Shown here one piece after another: positions 21,451-31,796 of a stretch of 64,000 nt of DNA; within the stretch, counting starts at the first letter, position 1, and each line of letters begins with the position of its first letter. The translations under genes and the position numbers were made by a program. The DNA comes from Vandiemenella viatica (lineage: Eukaryota; Arthropoda; Insecta; Orthoptera; Morabidae), in the NCBI GenBank assembly GCA_031002005.1, contig JARYHS010011408.1, forward strand, positions 218,777,473-218,841,472, read 5' to 3'. The notes under the pieces were generated by a model, which was not told where the DNA came from, made no database searches, and worked only from the letters and a program-made list of their open reading frames with translations.

Positions 21451-21648
21451 GGGATTTCCAAAATTCCTTAACCAGAACTTCTCTTCTGGAACAGCTTGAT
21501 GTTTTGAGTTTTGGAATACGAATAAATTATTATTGGTCTAGCTATGTTTAATTGTTTTTGCTGCACATTAATTGGCCTGGGATAAACTGGCTGTCGTTGT
21601 TAACAGCTTGTACCAAAGTCACAATTATATTAAAAAACTTAACGATTA

Positions 21649-21852
21649 TAAATATTGTTCTCGGGTGACTAGCCGAGTTAAAGATGTGTTGTCTCGTACA
21701 ATTACACAATATTTCGGCGATCTGATTCGTTGTCGCCATCTTCTGTTGAACTGGATTGCGACAACGAATCAGATCACCAAAATATTGTGCAATTGTATGT
21801 GTAATTACAACACACTTTTAACTCGGCCAGTCATCCGAGAACAATATTTTTA
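21649..21852. mobile_element. Foldback (palindromic) element, about 88-95-bp arms
   Basis: The left arm 21649-21736 (…TATTGTTCTCGGGTGACTAG…) reappears inverted at 21758-21852. Arms are roughly 85% identical around a short central loop (21737-21757), and the outer ends pair AATATTGTTCTCGG with CCGAGAACAATATT. The RNA or single strand would form a long hairpin. There is no coding capacity. It could be a MITE or two inverted termini of a larger lost element. Confidence 0.75.
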
Positions 21853-22577
21853 TTCCAACGCCGAGAAAGATTGCGTTCTTATATAACTTAACGTTTAATA
21901 ACACTTTTTATTTTCATATCACTTAGCACATTTATCAATCAATAATTACAACAGCTTCTGCTTTCAGCTTCACTGTGGTTATAATTCCAAGCAGTCTCTG
22001 ACTTTAAGCGATCCTTACTGATGTACGTTGACCAAACAGCTTCCCTACTCAAAGAAAAATATCAGAAACAAACATTTAAAATGATTGATTCACATGTGTA
22101 ATGTGAACTGTAGTTCAGATTACACGTTAAAATGTAGGTTCTCTTCACCCAGTAGGATTACCGGATAAGGCTAGTTAAGGAGGAAAGAAACTTGCCGTCC
22201 TACCTCCGATCCTAGGCACAGCATGCCTCCTTCGGAAAGGTTCAACCAAACTTCACGTTGAGGGCCAAGCATGGAAAATTACCGACCAACCTTCTTGACA
22301 ATGATGTATGTTTCGTTGATTATATAACGATTCCCAGAATCAATTTACGAAAGACTCCTTAACATGTACCAATCTAGTTCTGGTGTATTCAAATCGAGAT
22401 TTAAGTAGCTGTTCTATGTCGTTGGAATAGATACGTATTACTCATCTCCCATTTTCTGCAACGAGTAAAGTGAGTTGATGAAGTAAAACAATAATGAATG
22501 ATTTGTCCCTTTTATCCAACAGAGAACATTGATAAACACTTTAGGAATATTTTTTCAGGATTTTTGTTTCCTCTCTC
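21853..22577. other. No gene recognised
   Basis: Around 22100-22260 there is weak similarity to the 3' half of the SINE at 34108-34408 (…TTACACGTTAAAATGTAGG against …TTCACATTAAACTGTAGG), suggesting an old SINE body. Confidence 0.3.
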
Positions 22578-22692
22578 TCCACGCCTCATCGACGTCAAGG
22601 CCACTGGAGGTGTAAAAAAGTAGTGGGGAATCCAAAGCCCGCGTCCTCCAGAGTGTGAGGCCAGAACATTAACATTCAACCACTTCGCTCGG
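22578..22692 (-). mobile_element. SINE family A, internally deleted copy
   Basis: Minus strand: CCGAGCGAAGTGG, the NTTAATGTTCTGGCC A-box region and GGAGGACGCGGGC, then a jump to the 3' body (CTCCAGTGGCCTTGACGTCGATGAGGCGT). The B box and the middle of the family are missing. A head-tail copy of only about 115 nt. Confidence 0.7.
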
Positions 22693-23989
22693 TTTTGTGT
22701 GTATAACTCCTTTAGTTTCCTGGATCACTAAGACGGTTTAATAGTGCCCAGCGTTCGATTGAAGCCCTGATGGTGATTATATCTTCATCATTAGGGACTT
22801 CGCCAGCAGTATAGGAATCGTTCTGGTGCAATTCCTGGGTTGGATCCAAATCTGACCGCAGTGTCCAAAGAATGCGAACATACCAAACTGTTTACAGTGA
22901 TACAGCAGTTGTATATGGTCTTTATATTTATGCCTGCTTGGTTTCCTTAGGAACACTATTACTGAACAGATGACTCCACCTTCTTTAATCTATCATCTAG
23001 AATAGGAACAACACAAATCAGTGATCCACGCAGATAATAACGCTTACGAATACAATTCACAGTTGGAAATCCAAGCAGAAAATACCAAACTTACTTCTTT
23101 TTCGGGCTTTATAGCTAGCCGACGTCGTGGTCATTATTTGTGTGCGCACAAGCGAAAAACCGAAACATGTATCGCGTTTTATAGAAAACAACAACATTGA
23201 TTTTTTAATTAAGGAAGCTTAAACAATTCGCGGATATGAATAGCCTGCGCTAAAAATTGTATACATGTTTGATGTTTACATTAGCAGGAGGGGTACTGTG
23301 AATGTGGGGATGTTGCTTATGCGGTCGACGAGGGAAGACATTGTGTGTCTCGCTTTCGGCGGAATAAATTATTGATGAAGTGGAAGAGGCGAGGTTTAAG
23401 CAGCTAACATATGCGCTAGGCACAGAGATGTTATCCAGACTTATGTTTTAATCAAGACTGGGTCCTTAATGACGTTTGTCTCGGCTACAGCTGCGCGGTT
23501 TATCGTGGTATGTTTGCCGTCTACACACACAGCTGAGGTATAGCCGATAACTGATTCCTGGCCTGATGTAAGTACACCCACGTCCCACAGCCGTGGGTGA
23601 TAACGCCCGTCAACTGCACCGTTTCACACGAAACACGGCTGACAATACACTTGTCGACAAGAGTGGAGGTTATCAGTGAGAAAAAAAATAAAGTGTCGAT
23701 TGTAGAACCTCAACCACGCGAACTGAAGCTGCCACAAGTATAGGATATTTCATCCTTTCTAACATTATACGTATAAAGAGAATGTGCTCCCTCTGCCATT
23801 CAAGTTCCACTCGATGTTCTCCAATGTAATGCTACAGAATTTGAGGAGATACCATGGTAGTGTGAGATATTTCAGTGATGTTCGAGATGAGCCCATAGGA
23901 GGCGTACCTCCATAACTACTTCAACCAGGCTAGAAACGTGTGCAATACAAGACGTTGGTTTAGCAAAGTTCTAGAATTCACAGTTTCAG
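22693..23989. other. No gene recognised
   Basis: Mixed-composition unique-looking sequence. No conserved domain or repeat terminus is visible on either strand. Confidence 0.3.
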
Positions 23990-25209
23990 ATCTTACTAGA
24001 GGCATAAAGTGTGTCCCCAGAAACAGTCGATTGTATAGAGAACAATCAGCTCACAGCGTTATTTAGCCCAAACGGTAAAACTTTGAAATGGTAGCTACGG
24101 CCCTGGTACAGGAACGCTGTATATTTCCTTGAAGGTTCCGCTATTGGAATCTGCCAATAAGATGCTGTTAGGTCCAAAGAAGTGAGGTATTTTTTCCCCC
24201 AAGACCTAGTAATAATTCGTCTATGGGTGGAGTGTGGTCTTTTTCTGTTACTAGAACTCTGTTTAGGGTCCGTATATCTAAAACAATTCGGACTGATTGG
24301 TCAGCTTTGCTAACCACTACTATAGGGTTGTAGAACGGACTATTTGATCCTTCTATAAGTTTCCATTTAATCTTTCTTTCTATTTCTTCATCCACTTGTT
24401 TTCTTTTAGCAATCGGTATTGTGTAGGGTTTCAACAAAAAAAGGAGTCTTGCAGTTAACAGTAAAATGGCATTCATAACCTGTTACAAGGCCTGGTGTAT
24501 CCGAAAACACATCACTAAATTCACTTAAAATATTTCTTAAATTTTCTTTATTTTCATAGTTAATATAATTATCTCCAACTATTAAACTTTTTTCCTCAAC
24601 TTTCTTAATTATATCTGGTTGTATTGTTCCAACTATAATCCTAACCATCTTCTCATGAAACTTATTTTCTTTCGAGATCCCTACTGCAGTTCCCCATGTT
24701 AATACGCGAACTGTAATTTCATATTTATGTTTCCAAAAACTAATCATAGGTATCTGTAGTTTTCTTTCCTGTATTGGTAATATCAAGGATCCTTGTTCAA
24801 AATCCATAACAGCCTTGAAGGACCTCAACCAGTCTATGCCGAGGATGCAATCAGTCGTAAGTCCAGGTACGACGAAGACAACAAAATCAAAAAAGTATAC
24901 CTTTATGTTTATATGTAAGAGTATCTGCTTCCTTATTAATTTACTCTTTCCCCCTGTTGCAGTTAAGACCGACATACCACTGATTGGTAATGTTTCTATT
25001 CTGATATCTGAGTGAGTTGCTAGATTTTGGAACATTTCAAATAAACTTTCTTTCTGACCATATACTGTTGCTGAAATAACTGGTGCTGTAACTAGTTGCT
25101 CTTCAATTGCCACTTCCTCCTCGATTAAGGCTTCTCTGGGGTTATTGTGAAAAATACTGTTAACTGATACTAGGTTATGTTCACGAATCTGGTAGACAAT
25201 TTGCACCAT
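23990..25209 (-). pseudogene. Second Ty3/gypsy pol fragment (protease-like region and RT N-terminus)
   Basis: Frame 25209-24406 contains LPISGMSVLTATGGKS and FVVPGLTTDCILGIDWL (retropepsin C-terminal half), then LSEFSDVFSDTPGLV, the protein just before RT. Frame 24476-24168 continues KPYTIPIAKRKQVDEEIERK, NPIVVVSKADQSVRIVLDIRTLN (RT fingers). After another frame break LTASYWQIPIAEPSRK and YHFKVLPFGLNN follow (RT motifs B). The catalytic D-S/T-G of the protease is not visible, and RT ends before its YxDD box. Frame changes coincide with A/T homopolymers near 24432-24441 and 24190-24200. A different, more diverged gypsy lineage than 10140-15906. Confidence 0.8.
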
Positions 25210-25232
25210 AATCTAAACATGGTCAGCGCGAC

Positions 25233-25266
25233 TTCTAAAAAAAACAAAAAAAAAACAAACAAAAAA
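25233..25266. repeat. A-rich (AAAC)n stretch
   Basis: Imperfect A/C simple repeat upstream (element sense) of the gypsy fragment; possibly a poly(A)-type tail of a lost retroelement. Confidence 0.6.
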
Positions 25267-25325
25267 CGTAATGGTAGTCATCTACATCGACCAACATAAC
25301 TGGTGAATTAATGCTACATACTTAA

Positions 25326-26181
25326 TAGAGCTGTAAAAGTAACGAGAAATTGTGTACCCGTACGTATTCGGTACTAAACCAATCAGTACCCGTTACTGTC
25401 GTATCGTTACTCGTTACTTTTGGTACAATCGAGCGCTAGCATGAAGCATTGTATCTAATCGCGCCGCGTACGGGACCACGTCGTTACTATCGTATCGTTT
25501 CGTTACTCGTTACTTCTGATACAATCGAGCACTAGTATCGAGGCCTGTAGCGCTCTACGGGTTACTGGATGATTTCGTTCGTACTTTGTAAAGTTTAAAT
25601 AAATTGTTAATTAGCGCTGTAAAATAAAATGTAAGTTAGAATATCGCATTTAGAATAACGCATTTCATAAATGTTTGAAATCAATAAAATCTCACTAAGG
25701 TATGATCAATAAGGAAACAATAACTATTTGAAATTATCTATCCAAATATTCTATTTACAAATTATGCTCGGTATATTTTAATGTTAAACAAAAGCAAAAC
25801 TACAAAACAAATCTTTATGTTGTCAAAATTACTTACCTCGTTAAAAATATCAACACTTAACAGTAAATTATATTGAAATAATGTACGCGCAACATGTTTG
25901 TACTTAAACATTTTCCTATGTAACGAAGAGTATTCAAATCATAATTCCCAAAAATATGCTAAACAACATTCATTCCATTTAGTCGCAGGGCGAAACATTC
26001 CAGTTCCCGCATGATGCGTCGTATTTTTTCGTTTATCGAATCAAACTGACATCTATACGACAAATGTGAGTAACGGAACATGCGAGTAACGAAATGAATT
26101 TGTGAGTAACGATTCGGTACTTCGAGTCAGGTGACGAACCCGTTACTCAGTAACGAATACATACGGATTGCTACAACTCTA
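25326..26181. mobile_element. hAT-like non-autonomous element with GTAACG subterminal repeats
   Basis: Left end TAGAGCTGTAAAAGTAACG; right end, inverted, TAGAGTTGTAGCAATCCG. Both subterminal regions carry many copies of GTTACTCGTTAC / GTAACGAGTAACG and a shared GTACGTATTCGGTAC-like block. Clusters of short motifs near the ends are known as transposase-binding sites in hAT elements. The flanks (ATACTTAA, AAGATTAA) match at only 5 of 8 positions, so the target duplication is uncertain. The interior is AT-rich with no ORF. Confidence 0.6.
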
Positions 26182-26232
26182 AAGATTAAGATCTCTACTT
26201 TGGCAACATCATTAATTATATATGGGAATGCA

Positions 26233-26362
26233 GGCTTTCCGGCGAATAAGTTAAGCAACGCTGAGCGTGGTGAGAACTTGGATGGGTGACCGCCACAGCT
26301 AAGCTCCGGCAGTTAAGCAACGGCCAGCGTGGTGAGTAGTTGGATGGGTGACCGCCGCCTCG
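26233..26362 (+). mobile_element. Tandem 5S-rRNA-derived block (5S-SINE head, two units)
   Basis: Two adjacent units each contain AGTTAAGCAACG followed by (C)AGCGTGGTGAG and TTGGATGGGTGACCGCC. In order and spacing these match the internal promoter half of animal 5S rRNA (A box about nt 50, C box about nt 80-95). Unit 1 is 26233-26294, unit 2 26298-26362. The 5' third of 5S is missing, and the sequence after the C box (GCCTCGACCAATCAC) is not 5S. Hence it is not a 5S gene but a 5S-headed (SINE3-type) repeat whose head is duplicated. It could recruit TFIIIA/Pol III if intact. Confidence 0.7.
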
Positions 26363-26438
26363 ACCAATCACAGTGAAGCGGGACTGCGAGCGTCATAAGG
26401 TTGCTAAGCGACACCAGTAAACGCCTGGTATGCATCAA

Positions 26439-26502
26439 GGCAAGATCGCCGATACATAATCGACCTGAAGATGGCTACTGAGCTAGTAGCCGAAAGCTTG
26501 TC
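26439..26502 (+). ncRNA. Hammerhead-ribozyme-like fold, imperfect, downstream of the 5S-derived block
   Basis: The parts occur in type III order. Stem III 5' strand GGCAAGA (26439-26445) is followed by UC (26446-26447). Stem I hairpin pairs GCCGAU (26448-26453) with AUCGAC (26459-26464), five of six pairs. The core CUGAAGA (26465-26471; consensus CUGANGA) is followed by one extra U. Stem II pairs GGCUACU (26473-26479) perfectly with AGUAGCC (26485-26491). GAAA (26492-26495) is followed by stem III 3' strand GCUUGUC (26496-26502), six of seven pairs with one G-U. Imperfections: the extra U, one mismatch in stem I and an A-G beside the cleavage site. Probably a decayed or weak ribozyme. Hammerheads are known in Penelope-like elements and some SINEs. 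Confidence 0.45.
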
Positions 26503-27291
26503 ACTTTATAACAAAATCCGGCTGCAAACCCTAGAAGATTTGTTATCATTAATTTTTTTGAAATTCAACCCTAAAATGGTAAAATTATGAACATTCAAGG
26601 TCACAGATATGCAATAGTTCAGAGTCAAGCTGCTAGGCGTCACTGGTGTCGATAAGGAGTGATCGTATTACCGCTAGATAGCAGCATTACGTATAGCAGT
26701 GATATTATTAAACTGTGTGTGTCTTCTAGAGTAATGAGCTTTACGGATATTTTTGTTTCTGTTAGGGAAACACTTCATAATTTCTAATTGTTTCGAAAGA
26801 CGTTTAAAACGTTTAGCTACGTATCTATTACAGTTCACAAATAAACAATTGCTACAAATGAGCCAATTCTTCTTCCATCCTACTACAAACCACCAACCTC
26901 GCTATTCATCGTATACCATTCGCGAAATTTTCGCTCAGGCTACCTAGTGAATACTTAATGCTTGAAATCATGGACTCTTATTCTGAAGTAATATAACTAA
27001 TTTACTAGATTGTGCACCACGACTGTGAGATTATGCTGCCACAGTGGCACAACTTCAACTAAACTCAGTTTGAACTACGTTGCTACCCTGGGAAATACAT
27101 ACATGGATCTGAAGTTAAAAGAAACGTTTCTGTGTATCTTGCAACGTATCAATCATCCTTCCCAATCCATAGACCTGCTGATATCAAGTATCCACAACTA
27201 AAGCACAAACAAATTAATACGCGTTGCTTAAATTCAGAGTCATTTGGCTAGTCAGAATCTACAAACCCCTTTTGACATCAACATGATGAAT
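26503..27291. other. No gene recognised
   Basis: Directly after the hammerhead-like fold, ATCCGGCTGCAAACCCTAGAAG may be the 3' part of the same repeat. The rest is AT-rich and unassigned. Confidence 0.3.
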
Positions 27292-27514
27292 CCGAGCGTG
27301 GTGAGTGAGTGGTAACGCTCTAGCCACGCATTCGGGAGGACGCGGGTTCGAATCCCCGTCCGGGCAGCCAGATTTGGATTATCCATGATTTTCCCAAATG
27401 CCTGTTATGATTCCTTCAAAAGGCAATGGCCAAATTCCTTCCCGTTCCTTATTCAAGTCCTTCCCCACCTCAAATGACCTCGACGTCGACGAGGCGTTAA
27501 GGCATAACAAAAAT
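27292..27514 (+). mobile_element. tRNA-headed SINE, family A
   Basis: CCGAGCGTGGTGAGTGAG head, perfect B box GGTTCGAATCC, CCGTCCGGGCAGCCAGATTT, CCAAATTCCTTCCCG and GACCTCGACGTCGACGAGGC, then an A-rich tail (AACAAAAATAG). Well-preserved copy. Confidence 0.92.
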
Positions 27515-27954
27515 AGTTTAAGGAATATAATGAACATTTTAAGCGAGGTGTGTAATGTCGAGAAAAAACGTTGTTATAGCTCGAGGAGCGCTTACCTGAA
27601 AGGAGAAGGAAGGATATCGTTGTATAAACGACAAGTGCTCGCATAGTTTTCAATTAACTAAAGCCAGCCGGAAATCAACAATACTGTACTTTGCATCGTG
27701 GCGCTGTAGGTGGCAATTACTTACCTGCATAGCTCTATAACCATGCTCGTTAAATTGTCGCCATTCTCAACAGGGGAAAGCCTCAAATCCTAACGATTTT
27801 TCTTCATCATCATTGCAAATGCAGTACGGTCTCCAATTTACACCTTAAAAATTATGTAATAAACTAAAGAATAACCACCATCCTATGGAACACAACTTAC
27901 ACCGTTGAAGGACAGGAACATCATCTCCCATCCTCCTTCTAGTTATATAAGTTG
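27515..27954. other. No gene recognised
   Basis: Unique-looking spacer without supported features. Confidence 0.3.
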
Positions 27955-28075
27955 TTGGCCATCTTGCCTCAGGAGACGATACAATGGCTTTATGACACCT
28001 TTCCCAACTGAATCAGTGTATACACCCAGGCCTGACTGAATGGTTGTAACGTCACACTGCTAAGTGGGTTCACAC
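27955..28075 (+). pseudogene. Tc1-like transposase C-terminal fragment (copy 1)
   Basis: Translation gives LPQETIQWLYDTFP and later a TSH-like end. It is about 85% identical in nucleotides to 28907-29015, where the reading is LWAILPQETIQRHYDTIPNR. This is the conserved C-terminus of Tc1-type transposases (L-W-x-x-L-P-Q-E-x-I-Q-x-L-Y-D-S-x-P). Confidence 0.6.
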
Positions 28076-28220
28076 TTCTTATACAAGTCACAACTGCGGA
28101 AGAATAATCAATCCAACTCTACTAAAAAAAAAAAAAAATAATCAAACAAAAATGGAATAAGAAGAATCAAATTAATTTTTTTAAGTTACGAGTACGACGA
28201 ATTCCATGAATTGATGTACA

Positions 28221-28455
28221 TTGTGCACCAAGTGAAAGTTTTCTTGCCTGGAAATCTGGGTTCTAATCCCCGTCCGGCCATAAATATTTCGGTTTTCCAT
28301 GATTTTCCAAAATCACTCCAGGGGGATGCTGAGAAGGTTCCATCAAAAAGACCATTGCCGAGTTTCTTCCTGCTCCTTGCCCTCAAGTATTTTCCTGTTC
28401 TCGTTATCTCTCTGTCAACGAGGCGTAATGCCATAGACAAAACAAAACAAAAAAA
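28221..28455 (+). mobile_element. SINE family A, diverged copy
   Basis: B-box-like GGTTCTAATCC, CCCGTCCGGCCATAAATATT, TTTCCATGATTTTCCAAAAT, GAGTTTCTTCCTGCTCCTTG, and an AACAAAACAAAAAAA tail. Older than the copies at 18616 and 42396. Confidence 0.8.
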
Positions 28456-28539
28456 TTTCCAGTCGGCGGGGTGGAAATCATTGCGGCTCCACTGTTGTTG
28501 CAAGAAATGTATCACGAGGATGCAGACATCCGTGACGTA

Positions 28540-29015
28540 CAGATGTGCAGAGTTCCCTCAATCACTACCTGCCGACACCTGAAATAACACCCGAGGGCTC
28601 CCCACACCATGACGCCAGGAGTCCAATGTTTTGGGGAGCACAGCGGTGTTACAACGGTACATCAGGAAAATCTGCGTTCTCATGTATTATCTCTCAGGTA
28701 ACAACACCGATGGGCCATTTTTCAACACTAAAATGCTCTTCCACACATGGCACGTGTACCTTTGAATTGACAGCGTGATGCTGAGGTACTACCATGACCA
28801 GCAAGATCTCGAGATCTATCCCCGATAGAACATGTGTGGCACAAGCTCGGACGTCAACTGTATCCCAGTCCAGTATCCAGAATATTAACACACCAGCTGT
28901 GGGCCATCTTGCCTCAGGAGACGATACAACGGCATTATGACACTATTCCCAACCGAATCATTGCATGCACCCAGGCCAGAGTGGTTACAACGTCATACTG
29001 GTAAGTGAGCTTATA
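28540..29015 (+). pseudogene. Tc1-like transposase remnant (copy 2)
   Basis: Contains, in changing frames, IEHVWHKLGRQL (the conserved region around the last catalytic acidic residue), then RILTHQLWAILPQETIQRHYDTIPNRIIACTQARV. Upstream the frame is degraded. The end ...GGTTACAACGTCATACTGG mirrors copy 1 at 27955-28075, about 950 bp away in the same orientation, with a SINE between them. Confidence 0.65.
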
Positions 29016-29394
29016 GTGCCAAGGTGGCTCGATTTTATAATCCCTGAACCAACATCACATACCCTCTAATCCGTAAAGTTTCACTTCGTCTCCTTCTCCC
29101 CTTTTGGGTGCTTCACTTTTTGTTGTCAGGCAGTATATTTGTAACTTCAGTTTCAAACTGAATCCCCCGATCGTGTTATCCTGCAGTATAGAAGCATTTA
29201 AAGATGTATAAACTTCAACCATGTTTCTGGGTGACTTAGTGACAAGTGTTTCAATGCTAGCTAGTCATGAAGTGAGAGCATTGTTCGATTGAGGAGGTAT
29301 CTATCGTCTGAGGCCCGGTACTGTGTCGTGTGTTTGCAAGGCGTGTGTGAACAGGAGAAAGGAAAAAAGTTAATTTAGAGCGCGGATCGGTCGA
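29016..29394. other. No gene recognised
   Basis: Unique-looking spacer. No motif or repeat terminus seen. Confidence 0.3.
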
Positions 29395-29700
29395 CGCCAT
29401 GGATTACCCATAACTGCGGCGGGGCGTCCGTTTGAAGCGGGCGGAGCGGCGCATTCCAGCTGGCTGCTCGCTGCCGCCCTTTGATGCTCTGCCAGCGATG
29501 CTACTGCTCAGGATTTTTCCGCGGGGCTCGTCTGTTGCCTCATATCAAACGCCGGACGGGCGTTTATTGGAAAATGGAAATACTATTCTGCGCGCTGCGC
29601 TGGCCAGCGACTGCGGAAAGAACGTCTTGCTACCCCACGCTGCAGCTTCACCCTGCGTCACAGAAATCACCTGCTATTTCGCTCCACTCTCTGTTCGGTG
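29395..29700. other. GC-rich, CpG-containing block
   Basis: Markedly higher G+C and CpG than its flanks (GCGGCGGGGCGTCCG, GCGGGCGGAGCGGCGC). An open frame at 29432-29716 exists but shows no recognisable domain. It could be a small CpG-rich promoter or a GC-rich repeat. Undecided. Confidence 0.3.
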
Positions 29701-30485
29701 TATTGTTCTTCTATAAATTTCAATATTCCGCCTTAATTTGGAAGATAAACCTCGAAGAACGATTCGTATCACATATTTTTATAGCGACCTGATCATTTCA
29801 TAAAATACGGGAGATGTTTCGGAAGTAATGGGACTGTTTCGATTAAAATGTATTTATTGAACATTTCTGTAAATACAGTTAGGGGGCGTCCATTAATTAC
29901 GTGAGGTGTTTTTCCGGAATTCGGATCCCTCCCCCATTTCTGGTGAGAATTTGTGAGATCCGGTCCGACCTGTCTTGTAGCTACTCTTACACAACCGAAT
30001 AATGCTATCGACTAAAGGGAAACTACACTCTTACGCGTAAACCGAACCACGGAAAATCAACACGCACAAAGCAAAAAATTGCCAAAGGTCAACGTCATTT
30101 TAAGGGCCCACAAAAAATTTATTAAGGACCGGAATTCAAACCACGGACCTTCAAAGCCGCATTAAATTTCCTTAAATAAGTGATCCACTATATTTCTCAC
30201 TGTCAGTGTAGTGTGTTTGATTGTATTGTGGATCAGAGCTGAAAGAAAGAAGAGGATTAATTCCGACATCACGTAAGGCTTATTCGGGCCTGCTCATTCG
30301 AAAAACACAAAAGAGCTACCATGTTTTATTTGCCCAACCAACAGAGGGATTGCCATCAATAGTTTAATAGGGCCTCACCCCTACACAGTTTCAGTTTTAA
30401 CTATGGACTTGTTCCTGCTGGCTAGGCCCCAAATGATAAACAATTAAGTGCCTGGTTCATAGCCACAGACACGTATCAGCATAGA
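29701..30485. other. Contains one conserved-looking repeat end, otherwise unassigned
   Basis: At 29881, GGGGGCGTCCATTAATTACG has the look of a DNA-transposon terminus. No inverted partner was found, so no boundaries are given. Confidence 0.25.
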
Positions 30486-30561
30486 CAAAAAAAAAACAAC
30501 AAAAAAAACAAACAAAAAACAAACAAACAAAGAACAAACAAAGAAACAAACAAACAAAAAA
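30486..30561. repeat. (CAAA)n simple repeat
   Basis: About 75 bp of A-rich CAAA/CAAAA units; may be the tail of an unrecognised retroelement to its left. Confidence 0.8.
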
Positions 30562-31039
30562 ATATATATGTGACTGCATACATTATGTACAGGGTATCTA
30601 CCGCGCGAGAGCGGAGCATGTCCGTGCATTCACGGGCCGGCAGCGGACAGCATATTTCGAAGCATTTTGAGCAGATATGTGCGTGCACTTTCTACTTTTT
30701 CTGACGGTATCTGTAAGTGTATTGCTATATAGGTGTGAAAACGTATGTCTGTGCCGTGTCTTCCACGTGACGTGATGGACACGATACGTGGGCTTTATTC
30801 AGCTCCAAGACTCGGAGCAATTAACCACTTGTCGACCCCCCCCCCCCCCCCCCTTATATTGTTATAGTTCCTTTGGGATTTTGGTTGGTGTAGGAATACA
30901 CTTCACTGTGGAGAAAGCAAATTTTTTCTGTGGTTTCGCTGCAAAACTCTGTTCTGACGTTGATTTTACAGTACCACTAACGGAATTTCGTGGTTGAATA
31001 CTTACACACTTGCATCACTTTGGACGTTGGGTATGGCGA
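30562..31039. other. Poly-C tract (18 C, 30836-30853), otherwise unassigned
   Basis: An uninterrupted run of 18 C with G/C-rich edges, able to form i-motif or G-quadruplex structures on the two strands. No gene recognised. Confidence 0.6.
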
Positions 31040-31388
31040 GCATCATCATCATACCAGCCGTAGACTTCCTCGCTGGTTCCTTCTGCTACGGTTGTCAGGA
31101 ATCTTTAGATGGCCAATCAGATGATTTCGTCTTGTTTGAATGTGACGCCACAACTGCCATGTTTCACTAACTTTGGAAAAGAAACTTTTGCATTTGTCAC
31201 TCAGACGTTCCAGCTGATCTGCAACGTTCCAAGATGACACAAGGTTCCCAGAACTTCAAACCTTTTATTCTTCTCAGCAACCATTGTCCATGTCTCACAT
31301 CCATACAACGGACGCTCCAAACGTAGATTTTCATCTGCTTTTTTCCCCCTCTAATGTTTAACATGACGATCATTACGCTCATTTCTGG
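31040..31388 (-). pseudogene. RTE-like LINE C-terminal remnant
   Basis: Minus frames include MKIYVWSVRCMDVRHGQ (a degraded W-S-x-x-L-Y-G-x-E-T-W-T block), RRIKGLKFWE, and TRRNHLIGHL. The order and spacing are like those of the ORF at 47765-48805. Heavily frameshifted. Confidence 0.5.
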
Positions 31389-31577
31389 TTGTGGGACTAC
31401 CTGAAGGACAGGGTTTACCAGGGGAACGTTCACACATGTGCTGATCTGAACGGCAGCACATCAAGAGAATTAGGCAGCATACCTACGGACATGCTTCGTT
31501 CTGCTGTGCAGAATGAAATCCTGCGCTTTCAGACTCTTTTGGACACTGCTGGGCGCCATATTGAGTTCCTTATGTAG
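31389..31577 (+). pseudogene. DNA-transposase C-terminal fragment (DDE_3/mariner-like)
   Basis: Reads WDYLKDRVYQGNVHTCADL, ELGSIPTDMLRSAVQ, and DTAGRHIEFLM. This is the 'W-x-Y-L-K-x-x-V-Y ... L ... I-x-x-I-x-x-x-M-L ... G-x-H-I-E' C-terminal signature of a widespread insect DDE-type transposase family. No catalytic core remains upstream. It abuts a LINE remnant of opposite strand. Confidence 0.6.
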
Positions 31578-31772
31578 CAGTAATGGTACCGGTACGTAAT
31601 GGTATGATGTACCGTAGCAGCACATTAAAAGAGTTTCAGCTTAATTGGTTCTGCATTATTTCTCTTCCCCATGTCCATGACATTAATCCTACCAAGTTTG
31701 TTACTCGTACGGTAATTAGTTTCCGTGTTATAACGTGTTAAATAGGGAAAAATTAATTATAACCCCCGCTAT

Positions 31773-31796
31773 ATATATATATATATATATATATAG
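31773..31796. repeat. (TA)n microsatellite
   Basis: About 12 TA units. Other short TA runs occur near 37940, 46280 and 53455. Confidence 0.9.

Noticed and set aside
26233..26294. 5S rRNA gene
   Set aside because: The 5' third is missing and the 3' end after the C box is not 5S.
29881..29905. GGGGGCGTCCATTAATTACG as a DNA transposon end
   Set aside because: No inverted partner or duplicated flank found nearby.
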